The position numbers and the translations under genes were made by a program. Shown one piece after another: positions 1-7,338 of a DNA stretch of 21,288 nucleotides; within the stretch, counting starts at the first letter, position 1; every line of letters begins with the position of its first letter. This DNA comes from a virus. A model generated the notes under the pieces. The model searched no databases. It was given only the letters and a program-made list of their open reading frames with translations, and was not told the DNA's origin. Location of the stretch: the IMG/VR virus record IMGVR_UViG_3300021470_000009, positions 1-21,288 of that record; one strand, given 5' to 3'.

Positions 1-118
1 CGGCGATGTCGCCGGACTCGATGGGAATCGCATCACACAGCGTCACCGAGGAGCACTGCTTGATGTTGGTGCCAAGTGCGGGAGCGCACTTGGCGAAGAT
101 ATTTGCGGCTACGGCCAT
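1..118 (-). CDS. Probable major capsid protein, N-terminal fragment (partial)
   Basis: Only the first 39 codons are present; the gene runs off the left edge. The start is ATG at 118-116 and the protein begins MAVAANIFAKCAPALG, continuing with several Cys, Thr and Ile residues. No domain can be recognised in so short a piece. The capsid call comes from position only: in many tailed phages the order is portal, small protein(s), scaffold, major capsid, and this ORF directly follows the scaffold-like gene on the same strand. A structured leader (119-191) immediately precedes the ATG, which would suit a highly expressed structural gene. It could instead be another virion protein. Confidence 0.6.
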   Translation of the reverse strand, partial: MAVAANIFAKCAPALGTNIKQCSSVTLCDAIPIESGDIA

Positions 119-191
119 AGGTTTTAACGGTTGCTGAACTCGGGCCACCGGCTGTTCACCAGTGATCTTTGTTCAAGCTTTACCGTTAAAA
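119..191 (-). promoter_or_regulatory. Nested hairpin leader immediately before the capsid-like start codon
   Basis: On the minus strand, TTTTAACGGT (191-182) is perfectly complementary to ACCGTTAAAA (131-122), giving a 10-bp outer stem. Inside it GCTTGAAC (178-171) pairs with GTTCAGC (139-133) with one bulged T. An apical CACTGG (164-159) pairs with CCGGTG (151-146) around a 7-nt loop. The outer stem ends 3 nt before the capsid ATG, and the stop codon of the upstream gene (188-186) lies in its left arm. No U-run follows, so it does not look like a terminator. A role in translational control, RNA processing or mRNA stability of the capsid message is inferred. Confidence 0.65.
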
Positions 192-1601
192 CCCAGCAAT
201 CCAACTGTCTTCAACAGTTTTATTACCGCCGGGTTTGCCACCAGTCGGACCCGCCAAATTTGGCTGACCGCGACCACTTGGAGAAGTGGGTTTCGACGGT
301 GCTGCTGGCTGGTTTTCCCGCTGTGGCGCGTTTCCGGGTTGCGCCTTCGGAGTGGCGGTAGGCACCCCGCCATTGCGCTTGGCGATGATGGTGCTTACAC
401 GCCCTTCTTCAGCGGAAATGATATTCTTGGTGTCTTTTTCAATATCACCTCGCACCATATTGACCATATCCTCCTGGTCGAACGTCCAGTGGATTCGACG
501 CTGCGCGGGAGTTAATGACCAAAATTTGTCAGATGGAAGGAAGTCCTCCAGTGATCGTCCCTTGGGATCATTCCATTGATCCGGTTTCAGGGCGGCCATT
601 TTCCGCTCCATCAGACTTCCGAATTTCACGATGGCGAGATGTTCTGGATTTTTTCCTGGATCAAGGCTTACAGCCCCACTGTAAATCCTTACCACCTCAG
701 ACGAGATTTTGGCCGCCCTCTCCGCTGCATCTGCAATTATGGGAGCCCTGAGGGGATCGGCTTCAAGAGCCGCCTGATACGAAGCGTGGTCGATCTGGCC
801 GTTGGGATTGATCTTGATAGCAAGATCGCCACCTAGTTCTTTAACGATACCGTTTGCGGCATCGGCGGCGACGCTGGCGGCCACCGGCTCCGTCTGGCGA
901 GCGCGCTCCGACTGCTGGATACGCTGCTCGATCTCGCGCGCCTTCTCCGCCATGAGCTGCTCGGCAATGGCTTCAGCGAGGTGCTCGCTGCTCACCTTCT
1001 GCATCGGGTCGGTCGAGTAGAATTCGTTGTGCTCCTCGGCATCGGGATTGAACTGCTCGCCGGGATTGTTCTTGATCCACTCCTGCTCGTAGGTGCGGAG
1101 CCGGTCAACAAACTTCTTCCGCTCGGTGTGAACGGTGCCGTACTCGTCCGGGTAGAGCTTGGCCAGCGCGGCCAGGTTGTTTTGCAGGCGGCGCTCGGCG
1201 GGAGGGAGATCATCCTCGACGACGATCACCGGCTTCACCTCGGGAGCAGGCTGCTGATTCTGGCGCATCTCGCGCGCGACGGCCTTGGCGACAGAAGTGC
1301 CAATCTCCTCGGCGGTGGGCGGAGCGATGGGCTCCGGCTTCTCAACCTTGGGAGCCTTGGCCTTCTTCTTCACCGGTTCAGGCTTGGGCTCCAGGGCGGG
1401 ATCGGCGGCCGGAGCGGGCGGCACCTCCTCCTTGGGCTCCGGAGCGGGATCAGCAGCGGGGGGATCTCCAGCAGGCTTGTTGCCTTCCGGTTCCTTCTTG
1501 TCAGGAGCACCGTCGAGGAACTCGGACAGCAGGGTGCGTGAAAGCTCCTCGTCGAGGAACTTCGGTTTGGCTTCGGGTGGGGTGGTGGTTGGTTTGCTCA
1601 T
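186..1601 (-). CDS. Scaffold-like structural protein with a low-complexity N-terminus (471 aa)
   Basis: The protein is 471 aa. Residues about 1-20 are ordinary; residues about 30-100 are dominated by Pro, Ala, Glu and Lys and look disordered. The remainder is highly charged and helix-prone, for example the run around EQLMAEKAREIEQRIQQSERARQ. No enzymatic motif is visible. A long charged helical protein between portal and capsid is the usual place and character of a head scaffolding protein, which helps procapsid assembly and is later removed. The C-terminus (about 430-471) is again Pro/Gly/Gln rich and ends DSWIAGF. The ATG overlaps the stop of the upstream 103-aa gene by 4 nt (ATGA), implying translational coupling. 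The scaffold role is inferred from context and composition, not from a recognised signature. Confidence 0.7.
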   Translation of the reverse strand: MSKPTTTPPEAKPKFLDEELSRTLLSEFLDGAPDKKEPEGNKPAGDPPAADPAPEPKEEVPPAPAADPALEPKPEPVKKKAKAPKVEKPEPIAPPTAEEIGTSVAKAVAREMRQNQQPAPEVKPVIVVEDDLPPAERRLQNNLAALAKLYPDEYGTVHTERKKFVDRLRTYEQEWIKNNPGEQFNPDAEEHNEFYSTDPMQKVSSEHLAEAIAEQLMAEKAREIEQRIQQSERARQTEPVAASVAADAANGIVKELGGDLAIKINPNGQIDHASYQAALEADPLRAPIIADAAERAAKISSEVVRIYSGAVSLDPGKNPEHLAIVKFGSLMERKMAALKPDQWNDPKGRSLEDFLPSDKFWSLTPAQRRIHWTFDQEDMVNMVRGDIEKDTKNIISAEEGRVSTIIAKRNGGVPTATPKAQPGNAPQRENQPAAPSKPTSPSGRGQPNLAGPTGGKPGGNKTVEDSWIAGF

Positions 1602-1909
1602 GTTATGAAATTGGGTGTGCCGACCAGGTACTCGCCCTCCTCATTGCTGATCTCGGTCAGCACGTTGAGGCATTCCATCAGGCGCTGCGCCTTGGCGAAG
1701 TCCACATCGGCGCGGATATGGCCAACCTGGTCCTTGGCAAGTCCCATCTTGGCAGCAGCACCGGAGAGCATCAGGTCAGAGGCGCGGGTACGGAGGATGC
1801 GCTCAAGGTGTCGGCGATCCGGGGCCGCCAGCCATTTGCGAAGGGCCAGGCTGTCCTGCTGGACCAACGGGGACTTGTCCAGCTTCAGGAGGGGGTTGTT
1901 GGTTGACAT
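1598..1909 (-). CDS. Small structural-region protein (103 aa), overlaps the portal 3' end
   Basis: 103 aa, beginning MSTNNPLLKLDKSPLVQQ, then a helical stretch (LALRKWLAAPDRRHLERILRTRASDLML) and further helices. No known domain is recognised. Its first 107 nt overlap the end of the portal gene in another frame, where the portal encodes a Pro/Gly-rich, low-information tail. Its own reading looks protein-like and no alternative start downstream of the portal stop keeps the N-terminal helix. It is coupled by ATGA to the scaffold-like gene below. Position between portal and scaffold suggests a head-assembly or virion accessory role, but no function is assigned. Confidence 0.7.
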   Translation of the reverse strand: MSTNNPLLKLDKSPLVQQDSLALRKWLAAPDRRHLERILRTRASDLMLSGAAAKMGLAKDQVGHIRADVDFAKAQRLMECLNVLTEISNEEGEYLVGTPNFIT

Positions 1910-4283
1910 CTATCGGGGCGGGTTGAGGTGGCATGGGCGGCTGAACCTCTTGCGGAGGCGGCGCTGCATTTGCGCCTGCGAAAATCTGAGTGAGCTTACC
2001 GACCACCTGTTCGACAGTGGCAAGCTGTGAGGCCATCTGGTCAATCTCCTGCTGCTGCTTCGCGTCCTGCGCGGCAGCGGGCTTGACCACCTGGTCGGCC
2101 ACTTCCTTGCCGATGGTCTGCATGAGCTGCTGGCCCTGCTGCTGGATGAGCTTCTGCACGTCCTCCAGTGTGAGCGGCTTGGCTGTCTGGCCACCGGCTG
2201 CAAGCTGCAACTCGAAGTCGCGGGGAGCGCCACCCATGCGGGCAGCGCGGGTGAGCAACTGGAGCAGGTTCTGCGGCCCCACCTGCTGGGCCAGCTCGGG
2301 GTTTCCGGCCACGGCCTGCACGGTCTGCATCATCACCGCTGCGGCCTGGGCATCAGTGCCACGATCCGGGCCGTCCTTGTTGGACACGAGCCCGTCGATG
2401 AGCAGCGGAAGGAGCTTCACCTTCGATCCGTTGATGACGGTCTTGGTCTTGCCGGAGCCCTGCGACACCACGCTGAAGCCAAGCTTCTTGAGAATTTCGT
2501 CGAGGTTCTTGGTGTCGGGAGAAATCTCCGCCACGAAGTCCACGTCCATGTAGGCCATCATGGCCGAGGCGAGCTGCCGCTTCCACGCATCATTGGCATC
2601 GTCGATGAAGGTACCAGTGTAGGCCACCCGGACGCCGATGCTGTTGCTGATGACGCGCATCTCCTCGGCGCTCTGCTGATGGCTGGCGGCCGAGCCCAAC
2701 TCCTGCGCGCTGAAAGCCAGCATCCGCTCGGCGATGGAGATCACCGTGTTCATCGTGTTCATCAGCTCGCCCGTGCTCTGGCGCGAAAGGGTAATGGGCT
2801 GGAACGCGGTGCGGTTGTCGAGTCCGGCCTTGAGGTTCTTCTCCGAGTCGTACCCGACCAAGTTGATGCCGCGCAGGGCCGTCTCGCCCGCGTTGTTCAG
2901 CTTGCGAATCTGGTCGGCGTCCACGATGTTCGTATCATAGAACACCACATTGGCGAGGTTCTGCTTCACCGTCAGCAGGATCTGGGAGAGCAGGTTACCA
3001 AGCTGGTCCTGGAAAGGAATCAGTTCCAACGCCATGCTGGCATTACGGACGCGGCTGCCATCAGCATCATACCCGTAGTATATATTCGGGGTATAACACA
3101 TCGGCTCCGCATAGACCACCGTGTCATCGGATGCCATGACGAAGCGAAACCAGGCAGGATTCTTGTAGGGCTTCGCCTTCTTCTCGCCGTCGCCGGGCCA
3201 GTACAAGTCCCACTCCTCGGGCTTGAGCTTCATGAACACCTCCGTCACGAACAGGGCCTTGTCCGTGTCAGTGGTGGCATAAACCCCGGCGCTTGTCTCG
3301 CGCATCTGCGGATTGAGCGGCTCCCCGGATGGGAACGTCATCGTGCAGGGCGGATAGAAGTCGCTGAAATAAGTTCCAGCGTAGGGACTCTGGAACCAGT
3401 TCGTGCCGTAGGGAATGGCATTCTGGTTGAAGTACAGGGGATTCGACCGGATCTCGCCGTACCGCTCCACTCGCCAGTGGCCCGTGTACTCGCACCCGCT
3501 GTCGGAGTTGAGCGAGCTGGTGCGATAGAACAGATCGTAGAACATCCGCGTCGGGTGCGGCTGGATGTAACGGATGCCTTCCCGGACAACGCGCTCGGTG
3601 CCGTCCTCATTCTCCTGCTTCTCCTCGTACCAAGCCTCCTGGGGAAACAGGATGTTGATGCCGTAGAGGAGTGTATGAAAGATAGCGTCCCGCAGTTCAT
3701 CCCGATAGCCAAACTGCGTGACCATGCCCTCCATCACGTTGTTCAGCACCTCGCACAGGACGGTGTTCTCGTCGGTGTTGCGCAGGGGCTCGAACTTGAA
3801 GAGAGGCACCTGGTTGCGATCCGTGAAGAGCTTGGCGCAGCGGATGGTCAGGTAGGACTTAACCATCGGAACAAGCGTGCGGACCAGCGATGGAGCAATG
3901 ACTTCGAGCTGTGGCTGGCCCGTCTTCAGGTCCAGGTCCTTGGTGCCATCCGGCTTGAGCTTGATGCGGAAGATGTCACCCCAGCGCAGCCCCCACCCTT
4001 CGACCGCCTTCAGCGACTCCTCATAGGTGAGGGTCTGATTGCAGACGTGCTGCACCAGCGTCGGAGTGGTCTGGTAGTACGGCGCGTCATAGGCATAGTC
4101 CATGGCCGCGAAGTACTTGTAGTCCTTCAAGTTCTGCATCCGGCCCTGCTGCATACGGGAACGGATGCAGCCCAGCAGCGCGATGATCTTCTCCGGGTAT
4201 TCGTACTTCTCCCGCTTCTCAAAGACTTTCCGAAGAGAAGCGGCGTCGCAGCCGTGGCGCTCGAAGACTTTAGGGGAGATCAT
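1803..4283 (-). CDS. Portal protein (head-tail connector), 826 aa
   Basis: The portal forms the dodecameric ring at one capsid vertex through which the terminase pumps DNA. The call rests on overall sequence character and context: a large protein with a long alpha/beta body containing stretches such as VKSYLTIRCAKLFTDRNQVP and GELMNTMNTVISIAERMLAF, followed by a helical, Gln-rich coiled-coil region (EDVQKLIQQQGQQLMQTIGK) and a Pro/Gly tail. At 826 aa it is on the large side, closer to podovirus-type portals than to the roughly 400-500 aa siphovirus type. I chose the ATG at 4283 because it overlaps the stop of the 52-aa gene upstream (ATGA). A longer reading would begin at a TTG at 4352 inside that gene. 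It sits next to the divergent terminase gene. Confidence 0.85.
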   Translation of the reverse strand: MISPKVFERHGCDAASLRKVFEKREKYEYPEKIIALLGCIRSRMQQGRMQNLKDYKYFAAMDYAYDAPYYQTTPTLVQHVCNQTLTYEESLKAVEGWGLRWGDIFRIKLKPDGTKDLDLKTGQPQLEVIAPSLVRTLVPMVKSYLTIRCAKLFTDRNQVPLFKFEPLRNTDENTVLCEVLNNVMEGMVTQFGYRDELRDAIFHTLLYGINILFPQEAWYEEKQENEDGTERVVREGIRYIQPHPTRMFYDLFYRTSSLNSDSGCEYTGHWRVERYGEIRSNPLYFNQNAIPYGTNWFQSPYAGTYFSDFYPPCTMTFPSGEPLNPQMRETSAGVYATTDTDKALFVTEVFMKLKPEEWDLYWPGDGEKKAKPYKNPAWFRFVMASDDTVVYAEPMCYTPNIYYGYDADGSRVRNASMALELIPFQDQLGNLLSQILLTVKQNLANVVFYDTNIVDADQIRKLNNAGETALRGINLVGYDSEKNLKAGLDNRTAFQPITLSRQSTGELMNTMNTVISIAERMLAFSAQELGSAASHQQSAEEMRVISNSIGVRVAYTGTFIDDANDAWKRQLASAMMAYMDVDFVAEISPDTKNLDEILKKLGFSVVSQGSGKTKTVINGSKVKLLPLLIDGLVSNKDGPDRGTDAQAAAVMMQTVQAVAGNPELAQQVGPQNLLQLLTRAARMGGAPRDFELQLAAGGQTAKPLTLEDVQKLIQQQGQQLMQTIGKEVADQVVKPAAAQDAKQQQEIDQMASQLATVEQVVGKLTQIFAGANAAPPPQEVQPPMPPQPAPIDVNQQPPPEAGQVPVGPAGQPGPSQMAGGPGSPTP

Positions 4284-4438
4284 GCGCGCTTGCGGGCGGT
4301 CAACGACAAACGATTGAACTTCTTTGCGCCCATGTTTTTGCGGGAAATCCAAGCCGCCAGCGCAGCCGGATCTTTTGCGCCCTTCGCCTTCAGCTCACCT
4401 TCGAGCTTGGCAAAGCGGCCCCCACCTCCCAGGCGCAT
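4280..4438 (-). CDS. 52-aa basic phage protein upstream of the portal
   Basis: A 52-aa ORF starting ATG at 4438 and stopping TGA at 4280. The sequence has a Gly-rich, basic start (MRLGGGGRFAKLEGELKAKG), then KDPAALAAWISRKNMGAKKF and a basic C-terminus. Short proteins with this layout (GGGRFAKLE, then DPaALAAWIgRKKyGkkkF) are, from memory, common in tailed phages and in GC-rich genomes and have no known role. The stop overlaps the portal ATG (ATGA), and the start lies 5 nt after the stop of the acidic gene upstream, so it fits a translationally coupled chain. Its high positive charge suggests nucleic-acid or membrane contact, but this is only inference. Confidence 0.75.
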   Translation of the reverse strand: MRLGGGGRFAKLEGELKAKGAKDPAALAAWISRKNMGAKKFNRLSLTARKRA

Positions 4439-4443
4439 GGATT

Positions 4444-4782
4444 TCACTTCGGACCCTTTCCGCCGATCAGGACCATCACCCCGGTGCCCTTGTTCTTGCC
4501 GGGCATCGGCTTGCCATCGGCCATGGGCTCACCGGTGCCGTCGCCCATCTCTTCGCCAGAATCGGAATCACCCTCGTCGGTTTCCTTACTCTCTTCCTCG
4601 GGCGACTCCGCGTTCTCCTCGGCGGTGCTTTCCACCTTGCTCACATCGAGCACGTAGTTGTTACCCATGCTGACCACCTTGCCGGTGACTTCGAGGGTGA
4701 CTTCATCGCCCTCCTTGCAGCCCATGATGGCGTCCTTGAAGGCGGGATTCTTAGGGTCGATGGTCAGCGAGTTGATGGGCAT
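4444..4782 (-). CDS. Small protein with an acidic tail (112 aa)
   Basis: Start chosen at ATG 4782 (MPINSLTIDPKNPAFKDAIM); a TTG at 4815 would add 11 unlikely residues. Residues about 1-50 are mixed beta-like, with KEGDEVTLEVTGKVVSMGNNYVLDV resembling a small beta-barrel, followed by a strongly acidic segment (about 55-85, many Glu/Asp/Ser) and a short Gly/Lys-rich C-terminus. Small beta-barrel plus acidic-tail proteins occur beside phage structural genes, but I do not recognise this family. It is the first gene of the leftward morphogenesis operon and diverges from the terminase across only 44 bp. Confidence 0.75.
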   Translation of the reverse strand: MPINSLTIDPKNPAFKDAIMGCKEGDEVTLEVTGKVVSMGNNYVLDVSKVESTAEENAESPEEESKETDEGDSDSGEEMGDGTGEPMADGKPMPGKNKGTGVMVLIGGKGPK

Positions 4783-4800
4783 AAATTTTCGCGTTATCGT
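4772..4800 (+). promoter_or_regulatory. Possible promoter for the terminase gene
   Basis: TTGATG (4772-4777), a 17-nt spacer and TATCGT (4795-4800) form a moderate sigma70-like pair placed 27 nt before the first candidate terminase start. It overlaps the start of the divergent small gene. No equally good promoter is seen for the leftward operon in this gap. Confidence 0.35.
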
Positions 4801-4826
4801 TATCTGTCTGGACAACCCTACTCAGG

Positions 4827-6437
4827 ATGGGGGAAGGTGCAAGCACAAATGAAAGTCGCCACTCAGCCATGCCCGTAACCAACGGCCAGTGGCACCCCGC
4901 CACCTCACCCAAGCAGGACGAGCTGCGCTGGCTCTGCCACCGGGACAACCCGGACAAGCCGCGCTTCGTGTGCGTCTCCGGCCCGCGCAAGTCCTCCAAG
5001 ACCTTCGGCTGTCTGAACACCGTCGTCGAGCACCTCTGGGAGACGGACAAGGCCATGTTTGGCATCATCGCTCCCACTGTCACCTCCGCCGTGGATGGCG
5101 GGTGCTGGCAGCTCATCACAGAGACAATCATCCCGCAGTGGATCGAAGGCGACTTCGGCTTCGAGTGGATTGACAAGCCCTACCAGCACGGCGTCTCCAA
5201 GAAGATGAAGTGCAGCGTCACCAACAAGCACGGCACCAAGTCAGTGCTCCAGCTTGAGACGTTCCGGGACGGAGCCACGGAGAAGGAGATCAGCGCCCGC
5301 TTCAAGAACAAGATCTTCACCGGCCTCTACTGGTCCGAGGTGGGTACCTGGGTCCACACGCAAACCCCCTTCGACATCATCACCGACTGCTTCCGGGCAC
5401 CGCACCTGAAGAGCCGGGACCATCTGATGATGCTGGACACCAACCCGGAGCCGCCCGGCGAGGACCACTGGATTTACCAGCTCTTCTACAAGTTCCGCAG
5501 CGCCGACCGCCTGCTGCTGGAGAAGATGGCCGCCGAGAAGGGGCTCAATCTGGAGCTGCTGCTGGAGCGCCAACGCAACCTCGGGCTCATGGAGTTCTTC
5601 GTCCCGGACAATCCGTTCCTTGAGGAGGCGGACCTGAACGAGCTGAAGATCAAGTACCACCACAACCAGGACCTGTGGGACCGCTACTTCCTGGGCAAGT
5701 GGACCAACGCCGCCGGGGACGGCATCTTCTCCGACGTGTTCCGCCCGGCTACCCACATTGCGGGTGAACTGGAGACGCCCATCAATCCGCAGCCCCGTAT
5801 CCTGCTCCCCCACCCGGACACCTACGAGCTGTACACCGGCAGCGATCCTGGCGTCACCAACTACGCCAGCGTGATCGTCGAGCAGTTGTTCCTGCCAGAT
5901 GCCACCGGCCGGGAGGTGCCCCACTTCAACATCCTCGACGAGCTGGTGTACATCGGCGAGGACATCAGCATCGGGGAGTTCACCATCGAACTCGTGGCCA
6001 AGCTGGAATACTGGGAGCATCAGCTCGGCCGGAAGGTCCGCTGGCAGCACTACGCCGACCGCAGCGTCTTCGACATGCGCGAATCCATCAGCGACCGCCG
6101 CCAGCACGTCGAGGTGTACAACGCCTCCAAAGGCAAGATCCGGCTCATTGCCGTGGAGAAGGGCGATGGCAGCGTGCGCCAGCGCATCGACATCCTCAAG
6201 AAGCTCCTGTTTCAGGACCGCATTGTCATCAGCAAGAGCAAGTGCCCCCACACCATCGAGGCGATCCAGTCCCTGAAGAAGACCAAGAACCGGCCCATCG
6301 ACAAGACCTCCAAGTTCAAGCACGCCTTCGACGCCCTCACCTACGTGCTGTCCACGCTCTGCTACGAGGAGCTTTACCGGGAGACGCGGAGCCTGGTGGA
6401 GAAGCCGAAGTCGGAGTATCTTCAGATACAGTTATAG
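4827..6437 (+). CDS. terL: Terminase large subunit (ATPase-nuclease)
   Basis: The motor that packages phage DNA through the portal and cuts the concatemer. An N-terminal ATPase carries a variant Walker A at residues 51-59 (SGPRKSSKT, not the usual GxxxxGK[ST]) and a Walker B region FTGLYWSEVG (164-173) with the catalytic acid at E171. The LDTNPEP segment near 203-209 could be the coupling motif. The C-terminal RNase H-like nuclease shows three acidic motifs: YTGSDPG (D340), YADRS (D411) and HAFDALTY (D502). Length (536 aa) is normal. A second ATG at 4869 gives MPVTNGQWHP and may be the real start; the first ATG has AGG only 1 nt upstream. A 9-codon mini-ORF (4849-4878) overlaps this region. 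The gene lies opposite in strand to portal and scaffold. No small terminase subunit is visible. Confidence 0.92.
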   Translation: MGEGASTNESRHSAMPVTNGQWHPATSPKQDELRWLCHRDNPDKPRFVCVSGPRKSSKTFGCLNTVVEHLWETDKAMFGIIAPTVTSAVDGGCWQLITETIIPQWIEGDFGFEWIDKPYQHGVSKKMKCSVTNKHGTKSVLQLETFRDGATEKEISARFKNKIFTGLYWSEVGTWVHTQTPFDIITDCFRAPHLKSRDHLMMLDTNPEPPGEDHWIYQLFYKFRSADRLLLEKMAAEKGLNLELLLERQRNLGLMEFFVPDNPFLEEADLNELKIKYHHNQDLWDRYFLGKWTNAAGDGIFSDVFRPATHIAGELETPINPQPRILLPHPDTYELYTGSDPGVTNYASVIVEQLFLPDATGREVPHFNILDELVYIGEDISIGEFTIELVAKLEYWEHQLGRKVRWQHYADRSVFDMRESISDRRQHVEVYNASKGKIRLIAVEKGDGSVRQRIDILKKLLFQDRIVISKSKCPHTIEAIQSLKKTKNRPIDKTSKFKHAFDALTYVLSTLCYEELYRETRSLVEKPKSEYLQIQL

Positions 6438-6441
6438 AAGA

Positions 6442-6905
6442 CGTTTCTGAACACACAGAAATCGTTCAGGAGATGACTTTTCCCACTTGCACTCTGCCAA
6501 ACCTGTGGCAGATTCCCCCTGTCAGCCACGGGTGAAACCGTGGCAAATCAGCCAGAAGTGACACCTGGTACACCCGGTTCATCGCCGTTCGGATAGCCAA
6601 GCCTTTACAGGGCATGAACATTAACGGGGCGCTACTGAAGGACAGACGCAAGCGCAGCGGTGGTGTGGCATGCCTCAAGAGCCGCAGTCTGGCACCCAAG
6701 TTCGGGTGTGATAGTAAGAGGCCAGTGTACGGTGAAACTTGCCAGTACACGCCCTGAAGACGCTCAGCGATTCTCGACTCGATCAGAGAACGGAAGCATC
6801 AGTCAGAAGGGCAGACACCACCAACAAGTAGGATTGGTGTGTCTGCCCATCAACAACTCGCTCAAACTCACCCGATCAGGAGAGCCGAAGAAGAAGAACC
6901 CGAAA
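6442..6905 (+). ncRNA. Candidate large structured noncoding RNA after terL
   Basis: The 569 bp between terL and the next ORF carries no convincing gene but many hairpins on the plus strand. They are TTTCTG/CAGAAA (6444-6461); TCTGCCA/TGGCAGA (6493-6512); GCCACGG-GTGAAA-CCGTGGC (6525-6544); CACCC/GGGTG (6693-6708); GTGTACGG/CC-A-GTACAC closed by GGC/GCC (6720-6753); TTCTC/GAGAA (6771-6790); and a very strong 9+6-bp hairpin with one bulged C (6809-6848). GGTGAAAC occurs in the loop region of two of them, 200 nt apart. No U-tract follows, so these are not simple terminators. Size and phage setting resemble the large phage RNAs GOLLD and ROOL, but I cannot match a family consensus. The boundaries are approximate. 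The rest of the gap, 6906-7006, holds only a perfect palindrome AGGTACGTACCT (6931-6942). Confidence 0.55.
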
Positions 6906-7006
6906 GGAAGAGGGGAAGAGGATCTTGTTAAGGTACGTACCTAGGGGGTATTGCTTGGGAGAAAGCTTGAAGAGAATCCTTCCATTGAGCACCATCCAAA
7001 CAAGCC

Positions 7007-7225
7007 ATGATCGGCAAGCTCGAACAGATCCTCAAGTACCACCGGGACAGGAACCTCCCCCTCGTGTGGCACCCCACTGCCCGGGAGAACATCCACTTCA
7101 AACGCTGCTACGGGTCATGGCAGTTCACGGAGAGCGAGTACGAATGGTGCATCAGCCAGAAAGGCGTGGAGATGTGGCCGGTCAAGGAGACACCTCAGAG
7201 CGTGAAAACTTACCGCATTACTTGA
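7007..7225 (+). CDS. Hypothetical protein (72 aa)
   Basis: A 72-aa ORF starting ATG, MIGKLEQILKYHRDRNLP, then LVWHPTARENIHFKRCYGSWQFTES and a C-terminal TYRIT. It is rich in aromatic residues (W, Y, F) with no cysteine pair and no recognisable domain. It follows the candidate structured RNA on the same strand and is followed within 80 bp by a terminator, so it appears to be the last gene of the rightward terL transcript. There is no clear Shine-Dalgarno before the ATG (ATCCAAACAAGCC). Real coding is likely from its composition; function unknown. Confidence 0.6.
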   Translation: MIGKLEQILKYHRDRNLPLVWHPTARENIHFKRCYGSWQFTESEYEWCISQKGVEMWPVKETPQSVKTYRIT

Positions 7226-7299
7226 AAAAGAGCTTGCGGTACCGGAATAGGTAAAGTATGGTTTCCTTGTCGGTGGCCACATACACCGACATCCTCCAC

Positions 7300-7338
7300 G
7301 GCCAGCGGACCTTATCCCCCCGCTGGCCGCTTCTTTTC
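7300..7338 (+). terminator. Rho-independent terminator of the rightward terL unit
   Basis: GGCCAGCGG (7300-7308) pairs perfectly with CCGCTGGCC (7320-7328) around an 11-nt loop, followed by GCTTCTTTTC. The U-rich side is on the plus strand. The stop codon of the convergent zinc-ribbon gene lies within the loop. A smaller hairpin TCGGTG/CACCGA lies just upstream at 7270-7289. Confidence 0.7.

Noticed and set aside
2679-4673. Long plus-strand ORF (664 codons) opposite the portal gene
   Set aside because: It is the antisense of the portal reading, with a composition dominated by Leu, Arg, Val, His and Gly typical of GC-rich shadow frames, and shows no domain.
5241-6323. Minus-strand ORF (360 codons) opposite terL
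   Set aside because: It is antisense to the nuclease-bearing terminase and has Leu/Val/Asp/Gly shadow composition.
6438-7006. Group I or group II intron, tmRNA, RNase P RNA or IscB-type omega RNA
   Set aside because: I could not find the conserved intron core, a group II domain V, or signature sequences of tmRNA or RNase P. TerL is complete before the region and no IscB or reverse transcriptase is present.
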